A DNA stretch of 64,000 nt from Actinoplanes sp. NBRC 103695 (GCF_030269485.1 NZ_BSTL01000018.1:62001-126000), one strand, 5' to 3'; positions 17,812 to 25,577 are shown, counted from the stretch's first letter. The notes: generated by a model not told the origin, from the sequence alone. A program made the numbers and translations.

Positions 17812-19937
17812 TACTGATCACCCCTTTCTCGGGGACGGCGCCGGACCGGTGGGGACCGACGAGCCGGCGGGGACGGCGAGGACGGCGGGGACGGGACGGG
17901 ACGGCCGGCCGGGACCACCGGGGCCGAGGTCGCCGCCGGGGACGGCGCAGCCGACCGAGGCGCGGACGGGGACGGCGGCGGGGACGGGGATGGCGGACGG
18001 GGCGGGTTCACCGACCGGCGTGCGCCCGGGGACGGCGATGTGGACGGCGTCGTCCGTGCCGGTGGGGTAACCGGTGCCCGCCGGGCGGCGGCTGTCCGCG
18101 CGGGCGGCGTGCCCGTCGGTGTGGGCGCCGGACCGGACGTGCGCCCGGCCGTGGTGGCACGCCGCGCCGCCGTGGGACGGCTGGCCGGGGTCGCGGCCCG
18201 GCGTGGCCCGCCGCCGGTCGCGCCGGCTGGCGGGGCCGAAGAGAACACCGGCGTGACCGGGGCTGGAGGCCGGCGAGGTGCGCTGTGCGGCGCCGACGCG
18301 GCCGAGAAGGTCGCCGCCGGAGCGGCGCCGGTCGGCGCCGGCCTCGCCGTGGCGTTTGCCGGCTCCGGTGCGGCGTCGCTGAAGGCGACGCGCGCCGCCG
18401 GTGCGGCCGGGACTCGGCGAGGTGTCTCAGTCGGGGACGGGTGGGAGAACTGCGCAGCCGGAACCCCGCCGGACGGCGCCGGGGACGGGGCGGCCGGGGA
18501 CGGCGCATCGCTGAACGACGGCGGACCGTTCGTCCCGGACGGGGACGACAGCGGCGCCTGGTTGACCGGGGCGTGGCTGAACGCGGCCGGTCCCGCCGGG
18601 GACGGACGGGCCGGGGACGGACGGGGCGGACGGGGCGGACGGGCACCGCTGGTGCGCGCCGGGGACGGACGACCACCGCTCGGACGGGACGTCGCTGTCC
18701 GTCCCGCTGCCGTCCCGGCGGCACCGACGGCGCTCGCACCGCGCAGCAGTCCGCTCGCCGCGCCGAGCGTCTTGATGGTCAGGTACGCGTGCACAAGCTG
18801 ACCGAGCAGGCCCCGACCACCACGCTGCCCGAGCGGGCCGAGGACGAACTGCCGCATCCAACCCGGGAGTTTGATCAAGACCCACAGCATCGTGATGCAG
18901 ACCAGCACCCCGAGCAGCCCGTCTCCGGTGGTCGGCAGGCCCAGCGCGCTCGGCCCCGTCGGCGTGAGGAAGATCTTCACCGTGGCCATCACGACGATGG
19001 CCTGAGCCAGTTGCAGGCCCAGACAGGCGGCGAAGGCACGCCACCAGGTGTGCGCGATACCTTCGGTGAGCGGACTGGCGTGGCAGATCAGCGCCGCCGG
19101 GGCGATGCCGATGAGCAGGATCAGCGCGGCCAGCCGCAGCACGAACGTGAACTCCAGCACGAGGCACATGACGATCACGGCGATGACCAGCAGCGCCATC
19201 ATGAACCCGTCGCCCTTCATGGCGTTGTCCACCATTTGCCGGATCGCGGTCGCGGCGGTCGGCCCGTCCACGGTGTTGCCGGCAATCGCCACGGTCAGCG
19301 CGTTGGTCCACTCGATGGCCTTGCCGCAGAGGATCAGGCTGCAATTGGCCAGGACCGCGCCGAGGGCGATACGTGGCAGCACCTGCTTGAGGCCGTGCCG
19401 GGTTTGCAGCGTCTCCCGCGAGGTGACCAGGAACCCGCCGGCGACGATGAACAGCACGAAGACGCCGTTGGCGGTGACCAGGCTCGTCGTCCAGAAGGCG
19501 CTGACCTGGGCGTTGCCGGTCAAATCCGGGGTGGACAACCACGACCGGCCCAGCGCCTCCAGCACCGGCTGCAGGGCCTGGTTGGCGACCCACACGATCA
19601 GATCCGCCACGGCCTTCCGGATCTGCCCGTTGATGTCGTACCAGGCGGGATCGTCGCTGCCCGTTGGCGGGCTCGACGTGCCCTGGCTGGGCGGCGCCGG
19701 AATCGGACTCGGCGTGACCGGCGCGGACGGGGACGGCGTCGCGGACGGGGACGGTCCCGTCCCGGGCGAGGTCGTCGGCGCGCCTGGAGCCGTGGGCGAC
19801 GGGCCGGGTGCCGGGCTCGGGTCGGCCCACGCCGACCCGGCCCACAGCAGGGCAAGGCCAGCCAGGACCGCCAGGACGATCAGCAACAGTGCAGTGCGTC
19901 GAGACAGCCGGCGCGGTCGCCGGGCGCGGGCCGCCAT
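17811..19937 (-). CDS. VirB6/TrbL-like conjugal channel protein with disordered tail
   Basis: 708 residues from ATG 19937, overlapping the pilin stop as TGATG. A signal/anchor helix lies at about 15-35 (TALLLIVLAVLAGLALLWAG), followed by a Pro/Ser/Thr-rich linker. Then at least six membrane helices lie between residues 150 and 380 (VFVLFIVAGGFLV, ALLVIAVIVMCLVLEFTF, LAALILLIGIAPAALICHA, VLVCITMLWVLIKLPGWM), the arrangement of VirB6/TrbL inner-membrane channel subunits. Residues about 420-708 are Pro/Ser/Ala/Arg-rich and probably disordered. It is the largest gene of the operon, and the tail DNA is dominated by a GGGGACGG-like motif. Confidence 0.8.
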   Translation of the reverse strand: MAARARRPRRLSRRTALLLIVLAVLAGLALLWAGSAWADPSPAPGPSPTAPGAPTTSPGTGPSPSATPSPSAPVTPSPIPAPPSQGTSSPPTGSDDPAWYDINGQIRKAVADLIVWVANQALQPVLEALGRSWLSTPDLTGNAQVSAFWTTSLVTANGVFVLFIVAGGFLVTSRETLQTRHGLKQVLPRIALGAVLANCSLILCGKAIEWTNALTVAIAGNTVDGPTAATAIRQMVDNAMKGDGFMMALLVIAVIVMCLVLEFTFVLRLAALILLIGIAPAALICHASPLTEGIAHTWWRAFAACLGLQLAQAIVVMATVKIFLTPTGPSALGLPTTGDGLLGVLVCITMLWVLIKLPGWMRQFVLGPLGQRGGRGLLGQLVHAYLTIKTLGAASGLLRGASAVGAAGTAAGRTATSRPSGGRPSPARTSGARPPRPPRPSPARPSPAGPAAFSHAPVNQAPLSSPSGTNGPPSFSDAPSPAAPSPAPSGGVPAAQFSHPSPTETPRRVPAAPAARVAFSDAAPEPANATARPAPTGAAPAATFSAASAPHSAPRRPPAPVTPVFSSAPPAGATGGGPRRAATPASRPTAARRATTAGRTSGPAPTPTGTPPARTAAARRAPVTPPARTTPSTSPSPGARRSVNPPRPPSPSPPPSPSAPRSAAPSPAATSAPVVPAGRPVPSPPSSPSPPARRSPPVRRRPRERGDQ

Positions 19938-20380
19938 CAGGCCACCCACTTCGCGATGATGGTCACCAGCAGCGGCGCGAGCAGCGCACCCGCGTAGCCG
20001 ATGGCGGCGCTGCGCAGGGCCAACTTGCCCTTCTCGACCTCGCCGGGCTCGCCGCTGGTGTAGCGCAGAAACCCCACCGTGAGGCAGAGGGTCGCCCAGG
20101 ACGCGAGAATCCCGACCAGCCAGAGGCGGATGTTGTTGACCACCTGGTCAATCGAGTCGACGGCCAGCACCACCGTGCCGGGCTCGGCCGCGTACGCGGC
20201 GTGCGGCGCCGCGATGACGCACAACGCTGTTGCGGCGCCGCCGAGCAGGACCGCGAGCCCGACGCGGACCGCGCGGGGCGGGTATCGGCGCAGGTGGCGG
20301 CCTGTGGGCCGCCTGCGCCGGTCGACCACGAGGCGGCGGCGATCGGCCGCCTCGTGGCGCGGGGACACTACGGGGTTCAT
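19937..20380 (-). CDS. VirB2/TrbC-like pilin
   Basis: 147 residues from ATG 20380, with GGAGG about 12 nt upstream; longer upstream frames lack support. A basic N-terminus (RRRLVVDRRRRPTGRHLRR) precedes a hydrophobic signal segment (VGLAVLLGGAATALCVIAA) ending in a likely AYA-AE cleavage site. Two membrane helices follow (IRLWLVGILASWATLCLTVG and AAIGYAGALLAPLLVTIIA) with a short loop GEPGEVEKGK, the layout of conjugative pilins. First gene of the transfer operon, with a leader of about 245 nt behind the promoter at 20633-20660. Confidence 0.75.
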   Translation of the reverse strand: MNPVVSPRHEAADRRRLVVDRRRRPTGRHLRRYPPRAVRVGLAVLLGGAATALCVIAAPHAAYAAEPGTVVLAVDSIDQVVNNIRLWLVGILASWATLCLTVGFLRYTSGEPGEVEKGKLALRSAAIGYAGALLAPLLVTIIAKWVA

Positions 20381-20632
20381 GGATTGGGGCACCTCCGGTG
20401 CGCACGCCGAAGCCGCCCTTGCGCAGGGCAGGGTCGGGCCAGGGCTGGTGCGCGCGTATGGCTTGGCGAAGGCGGGATCTGGACGTGCGCTCGAGAGGTG
20501 ACCTGTGCTGCCGACCGGCGCGGCCGTCCTCCTCACCGAGGGGCGAAGGGCCGGGGACCGTACGGGGTGTCAGCGCCGTCAGCGGGTCCGGTCGGAGTAG
20601 GTCACCTGCGCGGAGAAGTCCCGCACTAAGGG
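20381..20632 (-). other. Long 5' leader of the transfer operon
   Basis: About 245 nt between the expected transcription start (near 20626) and the pilin ATG. I see no convincing reading frame and no obvious riboswitch. The only clear signal is the ribosome site CCGGAGG near 20391-20397. Its length suggests post-transcriptional control, but nothing in the sequence proves this. Confidence 0.35.
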
Positions 20633-20660
20633 ATTACAAATCCGGGGCTCGGATTGGAAA
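20633..20660 (-). promoter_or_regulatory. Promoter of transfer operon with spacer palindrome
   Basis: Read on the minus strand: TTTCCA (-35), 16-nt spacer, TGTAAT (-10). The spacer holds AATCCG-5 nt-CGGATT, a perfect 6-bp dyad (20639-20655). A sister promoter with identical boxes, spacing and a covaried dyad lies at 22123-22150 facing the other way. It lies just beyond the stop of the gene at 20682 and points at the pilin. Confidence 0.65.
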
Positions 20661-20681
20661 ACCGCAGCTCAGAGGCGGCTG

Positions 20682-21515
20682 CTACGGGCGCTTGCGGACG
20701 GTGGGCACATCCAGGACGACGGTCATGGTGGCCTCGTTGATCACGTCGGCGTACGGGTCGGACAGCTCACCGGCATCGAGGGCGGCCTTCAGTCGGGCCA
20801 CCGCGGCGGTCCGTCGCTTGTAGAGATTCCATCGAGGCTGACCGGTGGACTCGGCGTGCGCAGTGAGGTTGACGTCCTCCAGGTACGTCACGCCGATCAG
20901 TTCCGCCTCCTCCACGGTGAGCACTCCGGCCGTCACCGCGCGGGCCAGCACCAGGTCAGGGTGGCCGTACGGGGCCGGAGGCAGTACCGCGCCGGGGGCG
21001 AAGTTGGGTGCCCCGGAGCTGGCCGGCTCCTGGTCCCGCAGCTCGGTGCGAGCCTTCGAGAACGCGGTGGACAGCAGATTGCCGACCACGCCCGGCTTGG
21101 ACACGTCTACCGTGGCCAGGGCGCGCAGGAAGTGCTCGACGATGGCCGCCTGCACGTCGCCGACGGACAGCTTGGCCAGCAGGTATGCCTTGAACCGCAG
21201 GCCCGGCAGGGCCACCCCGACGGCGCCCGCGCGCCACTTCAGGTCGCCGGTGCGGGCGTTGCGCACGAGCAGCCGCCACGCCGCGTCGCGGGCGGCGTAG
21301 CCGCAGGCCGGGTGCATCAGGATCGCCGACAGCTCGGGCAAGGCGATGCGGCGGCGGGGCAGGCCGTGGCCGAGGCCGCGCCCGTCCACCGACAGCGGCT
21401 TCGGCCCCTGCCCGACCAGCCGGAACCGGTACTCGATGTCGTTGAGCAGCGTCTCGCCACGCGACGGACCGGCCTCAGTGGTCGGTTCCACGGCGTCAGG
21501 CGTTCGACGGGTCAT
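20682..21515 (-). CDS. Putative DNA-binding control protein of the iteron region
   Basis: 277 residues from ATG 21515, with GAGGGAG upstream. Helical throughout. The centre has HPACGYAARDAAWRLLVRNA and GDVQAAIVEHFLRALATVDV; the C-terminal third (LTVEEAELIGVTYLEDVNL, then TGQPRWNLYKRRTAAVARL) resembles a sigma-region-4-like helix-turn-helix. I cannot name a family. Its position between the iteron array and the left twin promoter, transcribed away from the array, is that of an initiator or master regulator on iteron plasmids. The function is inferred from context only. Confidence 0.6.
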   Translation of the reverse strand: MTRRTPDAVEPTTEAGPSRGETLLNDIEYRFRLVGQGPKPLSVDGRGLGHGLPRRRIALPELSAILMHPACGYAARDAAWRLLVRNARTGDLKWRAGAVGVALPGLRFKAYLLAKLSVGDVQAAIVEHFLRALATVDVSKPGVVGNLLSTAFSKARTELRDQEPASSGAPNFAPGAVLPPAPYGHPDLVLARAVTAGVLTVEEAELIGVTYLEDVNLTAHAESTGQPRWNLYKRRTAAVARLKAALDAGELSDPYADVINEATMTVVLDVPTVRKRP

Positions 21516-22178
21516 GGTGGTGCTCCCTCGTGATGGCGTCGTGCCGTCCGGCGAGAGCGCCGGTCGGCGGTGTGCCACCACGCCACCAGGGGCCTTGAAC
21601 AGATCATGAACACTCGTGATCTTGTTCAAGGGTCGGCGCGGCCCCGCTCCACCACGCGGCCACGCATCGGCGTCGATGCGGCTCGTCCACGACTCGGCGG
21701 ACGCCGCGCCGGTCGGCCCGGCGGCAAGCAGGGTGTTCAAGGCGCTCGGCACGGCGACGCTGCCACCGGCGGCAGCGAGCTTGAACACGCTCGCCGCCCC
21801 GACGCGCCGGTGGGGCTTGTGCAACCGCTACGGAGGCGGTCCAACCGCCGCACCAGTGATCTTGTTCAAGGTCGACAACAGGTTCGATGATCTTGTTCAA
21901 GGTCCGGAACAGCCAGGTGGATCTTGTTCAACCCGCGAGCTGATCTTGTTCAACCCGGCCGTGGATCTTGTTCAAGGGCCACGCCGGTGCACCCCGCTTC
22001 GACGGCCGTTTCGCATGAGCCGTGTACCCGACGCGCAAACCTCTGACCTGCGCGTTCAACCTGACTCGATCTTGTTCAAGGGTCGGCACGGACGCTGCGG
22101 ACCGGGCCGGGGGCGCTGCGGGTTTCCAATTCGGGGGCCGAATTTGTAATCCCTTTATGTCAGCGCTAGTCGGCGGAC
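21516..22178. repeat. Iteron array: seven exact GATCTTGTTCAA copies
   Basis: A 660-nt gene-free stretch. The 12-mer GATCTTGTTCAA occurs exactly at 21618, 21858, 21889, 21920, 21942, 21964 and 22068, all in the same direction. The middle five are spaced 31, 31, 22 and 22 bp, near whole helical turns. A one-base-shorter inverted copy (GATCTGTTCAAGG on the minus strand) lies at 21593-21605, and half-sites TTCAAG/TTCAAC lie at 21734-21742, 21779-21789 and 22054-22060. Typical of a replication-initiator, partition or transfer-origin protein array; which of these is undetermined. Confidence 0.85.
22123..22150 (+). promoter_or_regulatory. Promoter of methyltransferase-integrase operon, twin of 20633-20660
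   Basis: TTTCCA, 16-nt spacer, TGTAAT. The spacer contains AATTCG-5 nt-CGAATT (22128-22144). Compared with the left twin, one base changes in each arm, so the dyad is kept. Expected transcription start is near 22157, where an ATG begins a possible 22-codon leaderless peptide (22157-22225, MSALVGGRGPHAHA...) overlapping the next gene in another frame; whether that is translated is unknown. Confidence 0.65.
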
Positions 22179-22934
22179 GTGGCCCACACGCCCATGCCGA
22201 AGCCCAGCTCCACCGCCCCCGGTGACCGGCCACAGCCGGTACCGGTCGGCTTGTTCCTCGCCCCTGCGATCCAGCCCGAGACGCCGCGTCACGGTCGCGC
22301 GGCCGTGGCCGCGCCGGACTGGAACGGCCTGCCCTCGGCCACCCTCGCCTACCTGATCCGCCGCTACACCCGCTTCGGGGACGTCGTGGTCGACTTCGAT
22401 GGGCACCCCGGTGTCATCGAGGCGGCCCGGTACCTGCGCCGCGCCCCGGCGCGGCTCGTCGCTGGCCGCCACGGTCCTCGGGTCCGACTCGTGCCACCGC
22501 CGAATGGCCGCTGGCCGCGCCGCGTGGTGCGCCGACCCGGGCTGGGCGCCAACCTCGTCCTGGTCACGCTGCCTCGCGCCGGGGCGTACAGCCTGGACCT
22601 GCACGGCATGACCCGGGCCATGACCGGATGGCGGCCGTTGCTGCGCCCCGGCGGGTTCCTCGTCGCGGCGTTGACCGCCCACGGCCCTCAGCCGGGCACG
22701 GTCAGCCACCGCTCGACGGTCATCGCCGCCGCCCGCGCGGCCGGGCTGCTGTACCACCAGCACCTCCCGTTCATGCGGGTGGGCCTGCCGGAGCACGAGC
22801 CGCGCACCGAACCGGAATGGCCCGACGAGGCCGACGACGGACGGCGGCTTTTCCACGGCCGCCACGTGCCGACCTTCCGGGACCTGCTCGTGTTCGCCAG
22901 CACCGCCACCGGACAGGAGACCGCCCGTGCCTGA
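22179..22934 (+). CDS. Degenerate methyltransferase-like protein
   Basis: 251 residues from GTG 22179 (an in-frame ATG at 22194 is the alternative). The layout follows the active enzyme next door: LIRRYTRFGDVVVDFDGHPG stands where motif I should be, LVLVTLPRAG where the catalytic PPY motif should be, and WRPLLRPGGFLVAALTAHG matches the C-terminal strand region. The AdoMet-binding Gly pattern and the TSPPY catalytic motif are missing, so it is probably inactive as an enzyme. It overlaps the active methyltransferase gene by 8 nt, suggesting a complex of the two products or a specificity subunit. Confidence 0.6.
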   Translation: MAHTPMPKPSSTAPGDRPQPVPVGLFLAPAIQPETPRHGRAAVAAPDWNGLPSATLAYLIRRYTRFGDVVVDFDGHPGVIEAARYLRRAPARLVAGRHGPRVRLVPPPNGRWPRRVVRRPGLGANLVLVTLPRAGAYSLDLHGMTRAMTGWRPLLRPGGFLVAALTAHGPQPGTVSHRSTVIAAARAAGLLYHQHLPFMRVGLPEHEPRTEPEWPDEADDGRRLFHGRHVPTFRDLLVFASTATGQETARA

Positions 22935-23877
22935 ACTGCGTTCGCCGTTCGACATCGCCGCCCTCCACGGTGCCGACCAATTCACCACCGACGCGACCGA
23001 CCTGGCAACGCTGCTCGCTGCGGGCTACCTGGGTTCGGTGTGGCTGACCGGCCAGACTGCCTCGCGTGACCTGCGGCGCGGCCGGTACACCCCGGAGTCG
23101 ATGCAGCACCCCGGCAAGATGATCCCGACCATCGCCCGCTACGCCATCCGCACCTACACCGCACCCGGCGAGGTGGTGCTCGACCCGATGGCCGGCATCG
23201 GCACCACGGTCGTCGAGGCGATGCGGCTGGGCCGCACGGGCATCGGCGTGGAGTACGAACCCGAATGGGCCGCCAAGGCCGCCGACAACGTCCGACACAC
23301 CGAGCAGACCGGGGCGCCGGGGCGCGGTGAGGTCTACACCGGCGACTCCACCCGACTGCCGACACTCGTGCCGGCCAGCCTGAGGGGCCGGGTCGCTCTG
23401 GTGATCACCTCACCGCCGTACGGGCCGTCCACCCACGGTCACGTCCGCACCCCCGGCGCACGGCGCGGCAAGGTCCGCAAGATTCACCACCGCTACGGCG
23501 GTACTGACAACCTCGCCTACCGCAGCCACGACCAGCTCGCCGACGGATTCACCGAAATCCTCGCCGGCTGCCGGGCGCTTCTCCGCCCCGGCGGGCACGT
23601 CGTGATCACCGCCCGCCCCTACCGCCGCCACGGCGAGCTGATCGACATCCCGGGCATGGTGGAGGCAGCCGGCGTCAACGCCGGCCTCGACCTGGTCGAC
23701 CTATGCCTCGCGCCGATCTGCGGCATCCGCAACGGCGTACTCATCCCTCGGGCCTCGTTCTTCCAGCAGAAGAACGTCCGCGACGCCATCGCCGCCGGAG
23801 ATCCGCAGTGGCTGACGCAGCACGAGGACGTGGTGATCCTGAAGGCACCATCCGGCCCGGTCACCGCCCATGGCTGA
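22927..23877 (+). CDS. Site-specific DNA methyltransferase (N4/N6 amino type)
   Basis: 316 residues from GTG 22927. Motif I VVLDPMAGIGTTVVEAMRLG (about residues 79-98) binds AdoMet; IGVEYEPEWAAKA follows. The catalytic motif IV TSPPYG lies near residue 160, and LLRPGGHVVITARPYRRHGE follows near residue 218. The order (AdoMet site before catalytic site) is that of beta/gamma-type amino methyltransferases. It also has a PESMQHPGKMIPTIARYAI segment, typical of TSPPY enzymes. No restriction endonuclease is adjacent, so it is an orphan enzyme, probably protecting or marking the element. Confidence 0.85.
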   Translation: MPELRSPFDIAALHGADQFTTDATDLATLLAAGYLGSVWLTGQTASRDLRRGRYTPESMQHPGKMIPTIARYAIRTYTAPGEVVLDPMAGIGTTVVEAMRLGRTGIGVEYEPEWAAKAADNVRHTEQTGAPGRGEVYTGDSTRLPTLVPASLRGRVALVITSPPYGPSTHGHVRTPGARRGKVRKIHHRYGGTDNLAYRSHDQLADGFTEILAGCRALLRPGGHVVITARPYRRHGELIDIPGMVEAAGVNAGLDLVDLCLAPICGIRNGVLIPRASFFQQKNVRDAIAAGDPQWLTQHEDVVILKAPSGPVTAHG

Positions 23878-24061
23878 CCCGTCGTCCGATCCCAACCCGC
23901 CGGCCAGCGACGCCGGCCTCCGGCACGAGCTGACGATGCAGTTCGACATCGCCGTCGTCGATGGTGAGGCGGGTCGGCGGCTTGCCGCGCTCCAGGCCGA
24001 GGTAATCCTCGACGTGCTCACCTGGCTGCACGAGCACCGGTCCGACGCCACATCGGACTGA
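23870..24061 (+). CDS. Small hypothetical protein
   Basis: 63 residues. ATG at 23870 overlaps the methyltransferase stop (ATGGCTGA), arguing for a real coupled gene. The product is acidic, with a single helical unit (LRHELTMQFDIAVVDGEAG, then LAALQAEVILDVLTWLHEH). No family recognised. Confidence 0.6.
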   Translation: MADPSSDPNPPASDAGLRHELTMQFDIAVVDGEAGRRLAALQAEVILDVLTWLHEHRSDATSD

Positions 24062-24125
24062 TTGGAACGGGACGTGCCTCAGCGTCGCGGCACGATAGTC
24101 GCGAGGAGTTCCGCTCTGATCGCGA

Positions 24126-24332
24126 TCAACTCTGGTTCCGCTGAATTTCCAAGGACCAGTTGCCCACTCTCCACTCATCGGTCGCGAATTGTGCGACCGC
24201 CGCCTGAAGCGCGTCCTGCTCTGCCGTAATTCGCGTCACCGCGCCGGAGGTGACTACTTCCGCCTGGACCCCTATCTTGGCCAGACCGCTTCGGACGTCT
24301 GCGCTTTGTTTGGCCTCAGCGGTGTTCTCCAC
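24126..24332 (-). CDS. Small hypothetical protein, opposite strand
   Basis: 68 residues from GTG 24332, with GAGGAG about 9 nt upstream. Codon use is less GC-biased than its neighbours. It starts MENTAEAKQSADVRSGLAKI and has a short beta stretch (QAEVVTSGAVTRITAEQD) and a C-terminal WRVGNWSLEIQRNQS. It is the only minus-strand gene inside the plus-strand operon region. Its start lies beside the AT-rich inverted repeat at 24363-24409, which may regulate it. Confidence 0.5.
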   Translation of the reverse strand: MENTAEAKQSADVRSGLAKIGVQAEVVTSGAVTRITAEQDALQAAVAQFATDEWRVGNWSLEIQRNQS

Positions 24333-24657
24333 GTCAGGTCTCCTCGCCAGTCAGGACGATACCGATATATACCCTATGTTCCTGGCATCGAGGTGCGGCG
24401 CATATATCGAGCAAATCAGTGCTCTGCGGTGGCGCGTGTAGGAAGCCCAACGGTGTCGGGGGACCGCCAGGCGGACGGTTCGCCAGTTAGCGCCCGGTCA
24501 CCGCCGTCTTCACCCACCGCCGGCTGGTACGCCAGCCGCGACCGGCTTGATCCCTTCACCGAGTTGAGCGGTGATCGACACCCACGGGTCGACCGCCGAA
24601 CCGGGCGGTCGGCCCGTGGCCTGACCGGACACCGACAGCCACAGGAGGCAACCGATC
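24333..24657. promoter_or_regulatory. Intergenic control region with inverted repeat and strong hairpin
   Basis: About 325 nt, locally AT-rich. CGATATAT at 24363-24370 and ATATATCG at 24402-24409 form an inverted repeat between the divergent genes starting at 24332 and 24658. Further right, 24582-24597 and 24604-24619 form a 16-bp stem (one G-T pair) with a 6-nt loop, ending about 40 nt before the ATG at 24658, and a smaller 7-bp hairpin lies at 24521-24538. No gene is seen. Confidence 0.55.
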
Positions 24658-25092
24658 ATGTATGTCACCGTCATCCGCGACGGCACTGGCCGGCTGGCCG
24701 CCCACGCCCCCGACGACATACCGACGACGGAACCCGACGACAGTACGATCACCGTCGCTGTCTGCCCGCCCGGCGCCGCCGACCGCACCACCGGCACGCT
24801 GGCCCATCCCTACCAGTTCACCGCCGCCGGGGCGGTGCTCGCCGCCGTGCCCGTACGCGCCCCGGTTACCGCCTCCGTGGACGACCTCAACGCGCTCACC
24901 GTCGCGGTGTGCCTCCACCCGGTCAGCCACCGCATGTTCGTTGTCGGCCCCTTCACCGGGCCGGACCGCGCCGAGCAGTGGTGGAACGCCCGCACCAACC
25001 GGTTCACCGAGACCGGTGCACACTGCCATATCCTCCCGCTGACCGCACCGTCACCCAGCGACATCCCCGACGGCAACGGAGGCCAGGCGTGA
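24658..25092 (+). CDS. Hypothetical protein
   Basis: 144 residues with a strong AGGAGG ribosome site upstream of ATG 24658. Mixed alpha/beta (MYVTVIRDGTGRLAAHAP, STITVAVCPPGAADRTT, LTVAVCLHPVSHRMFVVGP) with an aromatic C-terminal part (AEQWWNARTNRFTETGAHC). The stop overlaps the start of the resolvase-like gene, so the three genes to the integrase form one coupled unit. I recognise no family. Confidence 0.6.
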   Translation: MYVTVIRDGTGRLAAHAPDDIPTTEPDDSTITVAVCPPGAADRTTGTLAHPYQFTAAGAVLAAVPVRAPVTASVDDLNALTVAVCLHPVSHRMFVVGPFTGPDRAEQWWNARTNRFTETGAHCHILPLTAPSPSDIPDGNGGQA

Positions 25093-25577
25093 GCGCCCGG
25101 CTCGCGCCGGTCCGGGCGGCGTTCTACGGCTACACCGCCGACGACACTGATCCCGCCATGGCCGCCCACGTCCTCGCCCAGCAGTATCAGCAGTGCGTCT
25201 CCGTGCTGCCGGACGGCGCCGTCACTGCCGTGTTCTACGACGTCGGCGCACGACCTCACTGCTGGCACACGCCCGCGACGCTCAACCTCGGCGGGAGACA
25301 CGCAGACCGCGCCGGCGGTCTGCAGGCGCTGCTCACCGAGACCAGCCGCCAGGACCGGCGGTTCGACTTCGTCATCAGCACAGCCCTTGACCGGCTGCCC
25401 CGACAGGCGGACGCCGTCACCGCGATCCTGCGCACGCTGGCCATCGCGGGCGTCGAACTCCTGCTCGCGTCCGAGCCTCGCGCCGACGACGGCCCGCTGC
25501 CGACACCGCTGCGGCTGTACAGCGTCGTCTACCTCGACGTGCTAGCCGGGCTCGTCACGGAAGGAGATTGCCGATGA
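25089..25577 (+). CDS. Degenerate serine-recombinase catalytic-domain protein
   Basis: 162 residues from GTG 25089. It follows the fold order of a resolvase N-terminal domain: VRAAFYGYTADDTDP at the start, AVTAVFYDVG in the middle, then FDFVISTALDRLPRQADAV and IAGVELLLASEP. Set against the next gene (FLGRTSTDEQ), the catalytic Ser is replaced by Ala and the active-site Arg by Tyr, while DRLxR is kept. There is no zinc ribbon or coiled-coil, so it stops after the catalytic-domain fold. It may modulate the integrase; that is inference. The stop overlaps the integrase ATG. Confidence 0.6.
   Translation: MSARLAPVRAAFYGYTADDTDPAMAAHVLAQQYQQCVSVLPDGAVTAVFYDVGARPHCWHTPATLNLGGRHADRAGGLQALLTETSRQDRRFDFVISTALDRLPRQADAVTAILRTLAIAGVELLLASEPRADDGPLPTPLRLYSVVYLDVLAGLVTEGDCR

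Noticed and set aside
17823..18760. GGGGACGG-rich stretch as a DNA-level regulatory repeat
   Set aside because: Best explained by codons of the Pro/Ser-rich tail of the VirB6-like protein; copies vary and are not regularly spaced.
18285..19997. Long plus-strand frame opposite the VirB6-like gene
   Set aside because: Highly basic antisense shadow of a GC-rich gene; no domain.
21593..22082. CRISPR array
   Set aside because: Repeats are only 12 bp, spacers of unequal length, and no cas genes nearby.
21616..22149. Plus-strand reading frame through the iteron region with repeated ILFK/ILFN
   Set aside because: The residues are only the iteron DNA read in one frame; no ribosome site and irregular composition.
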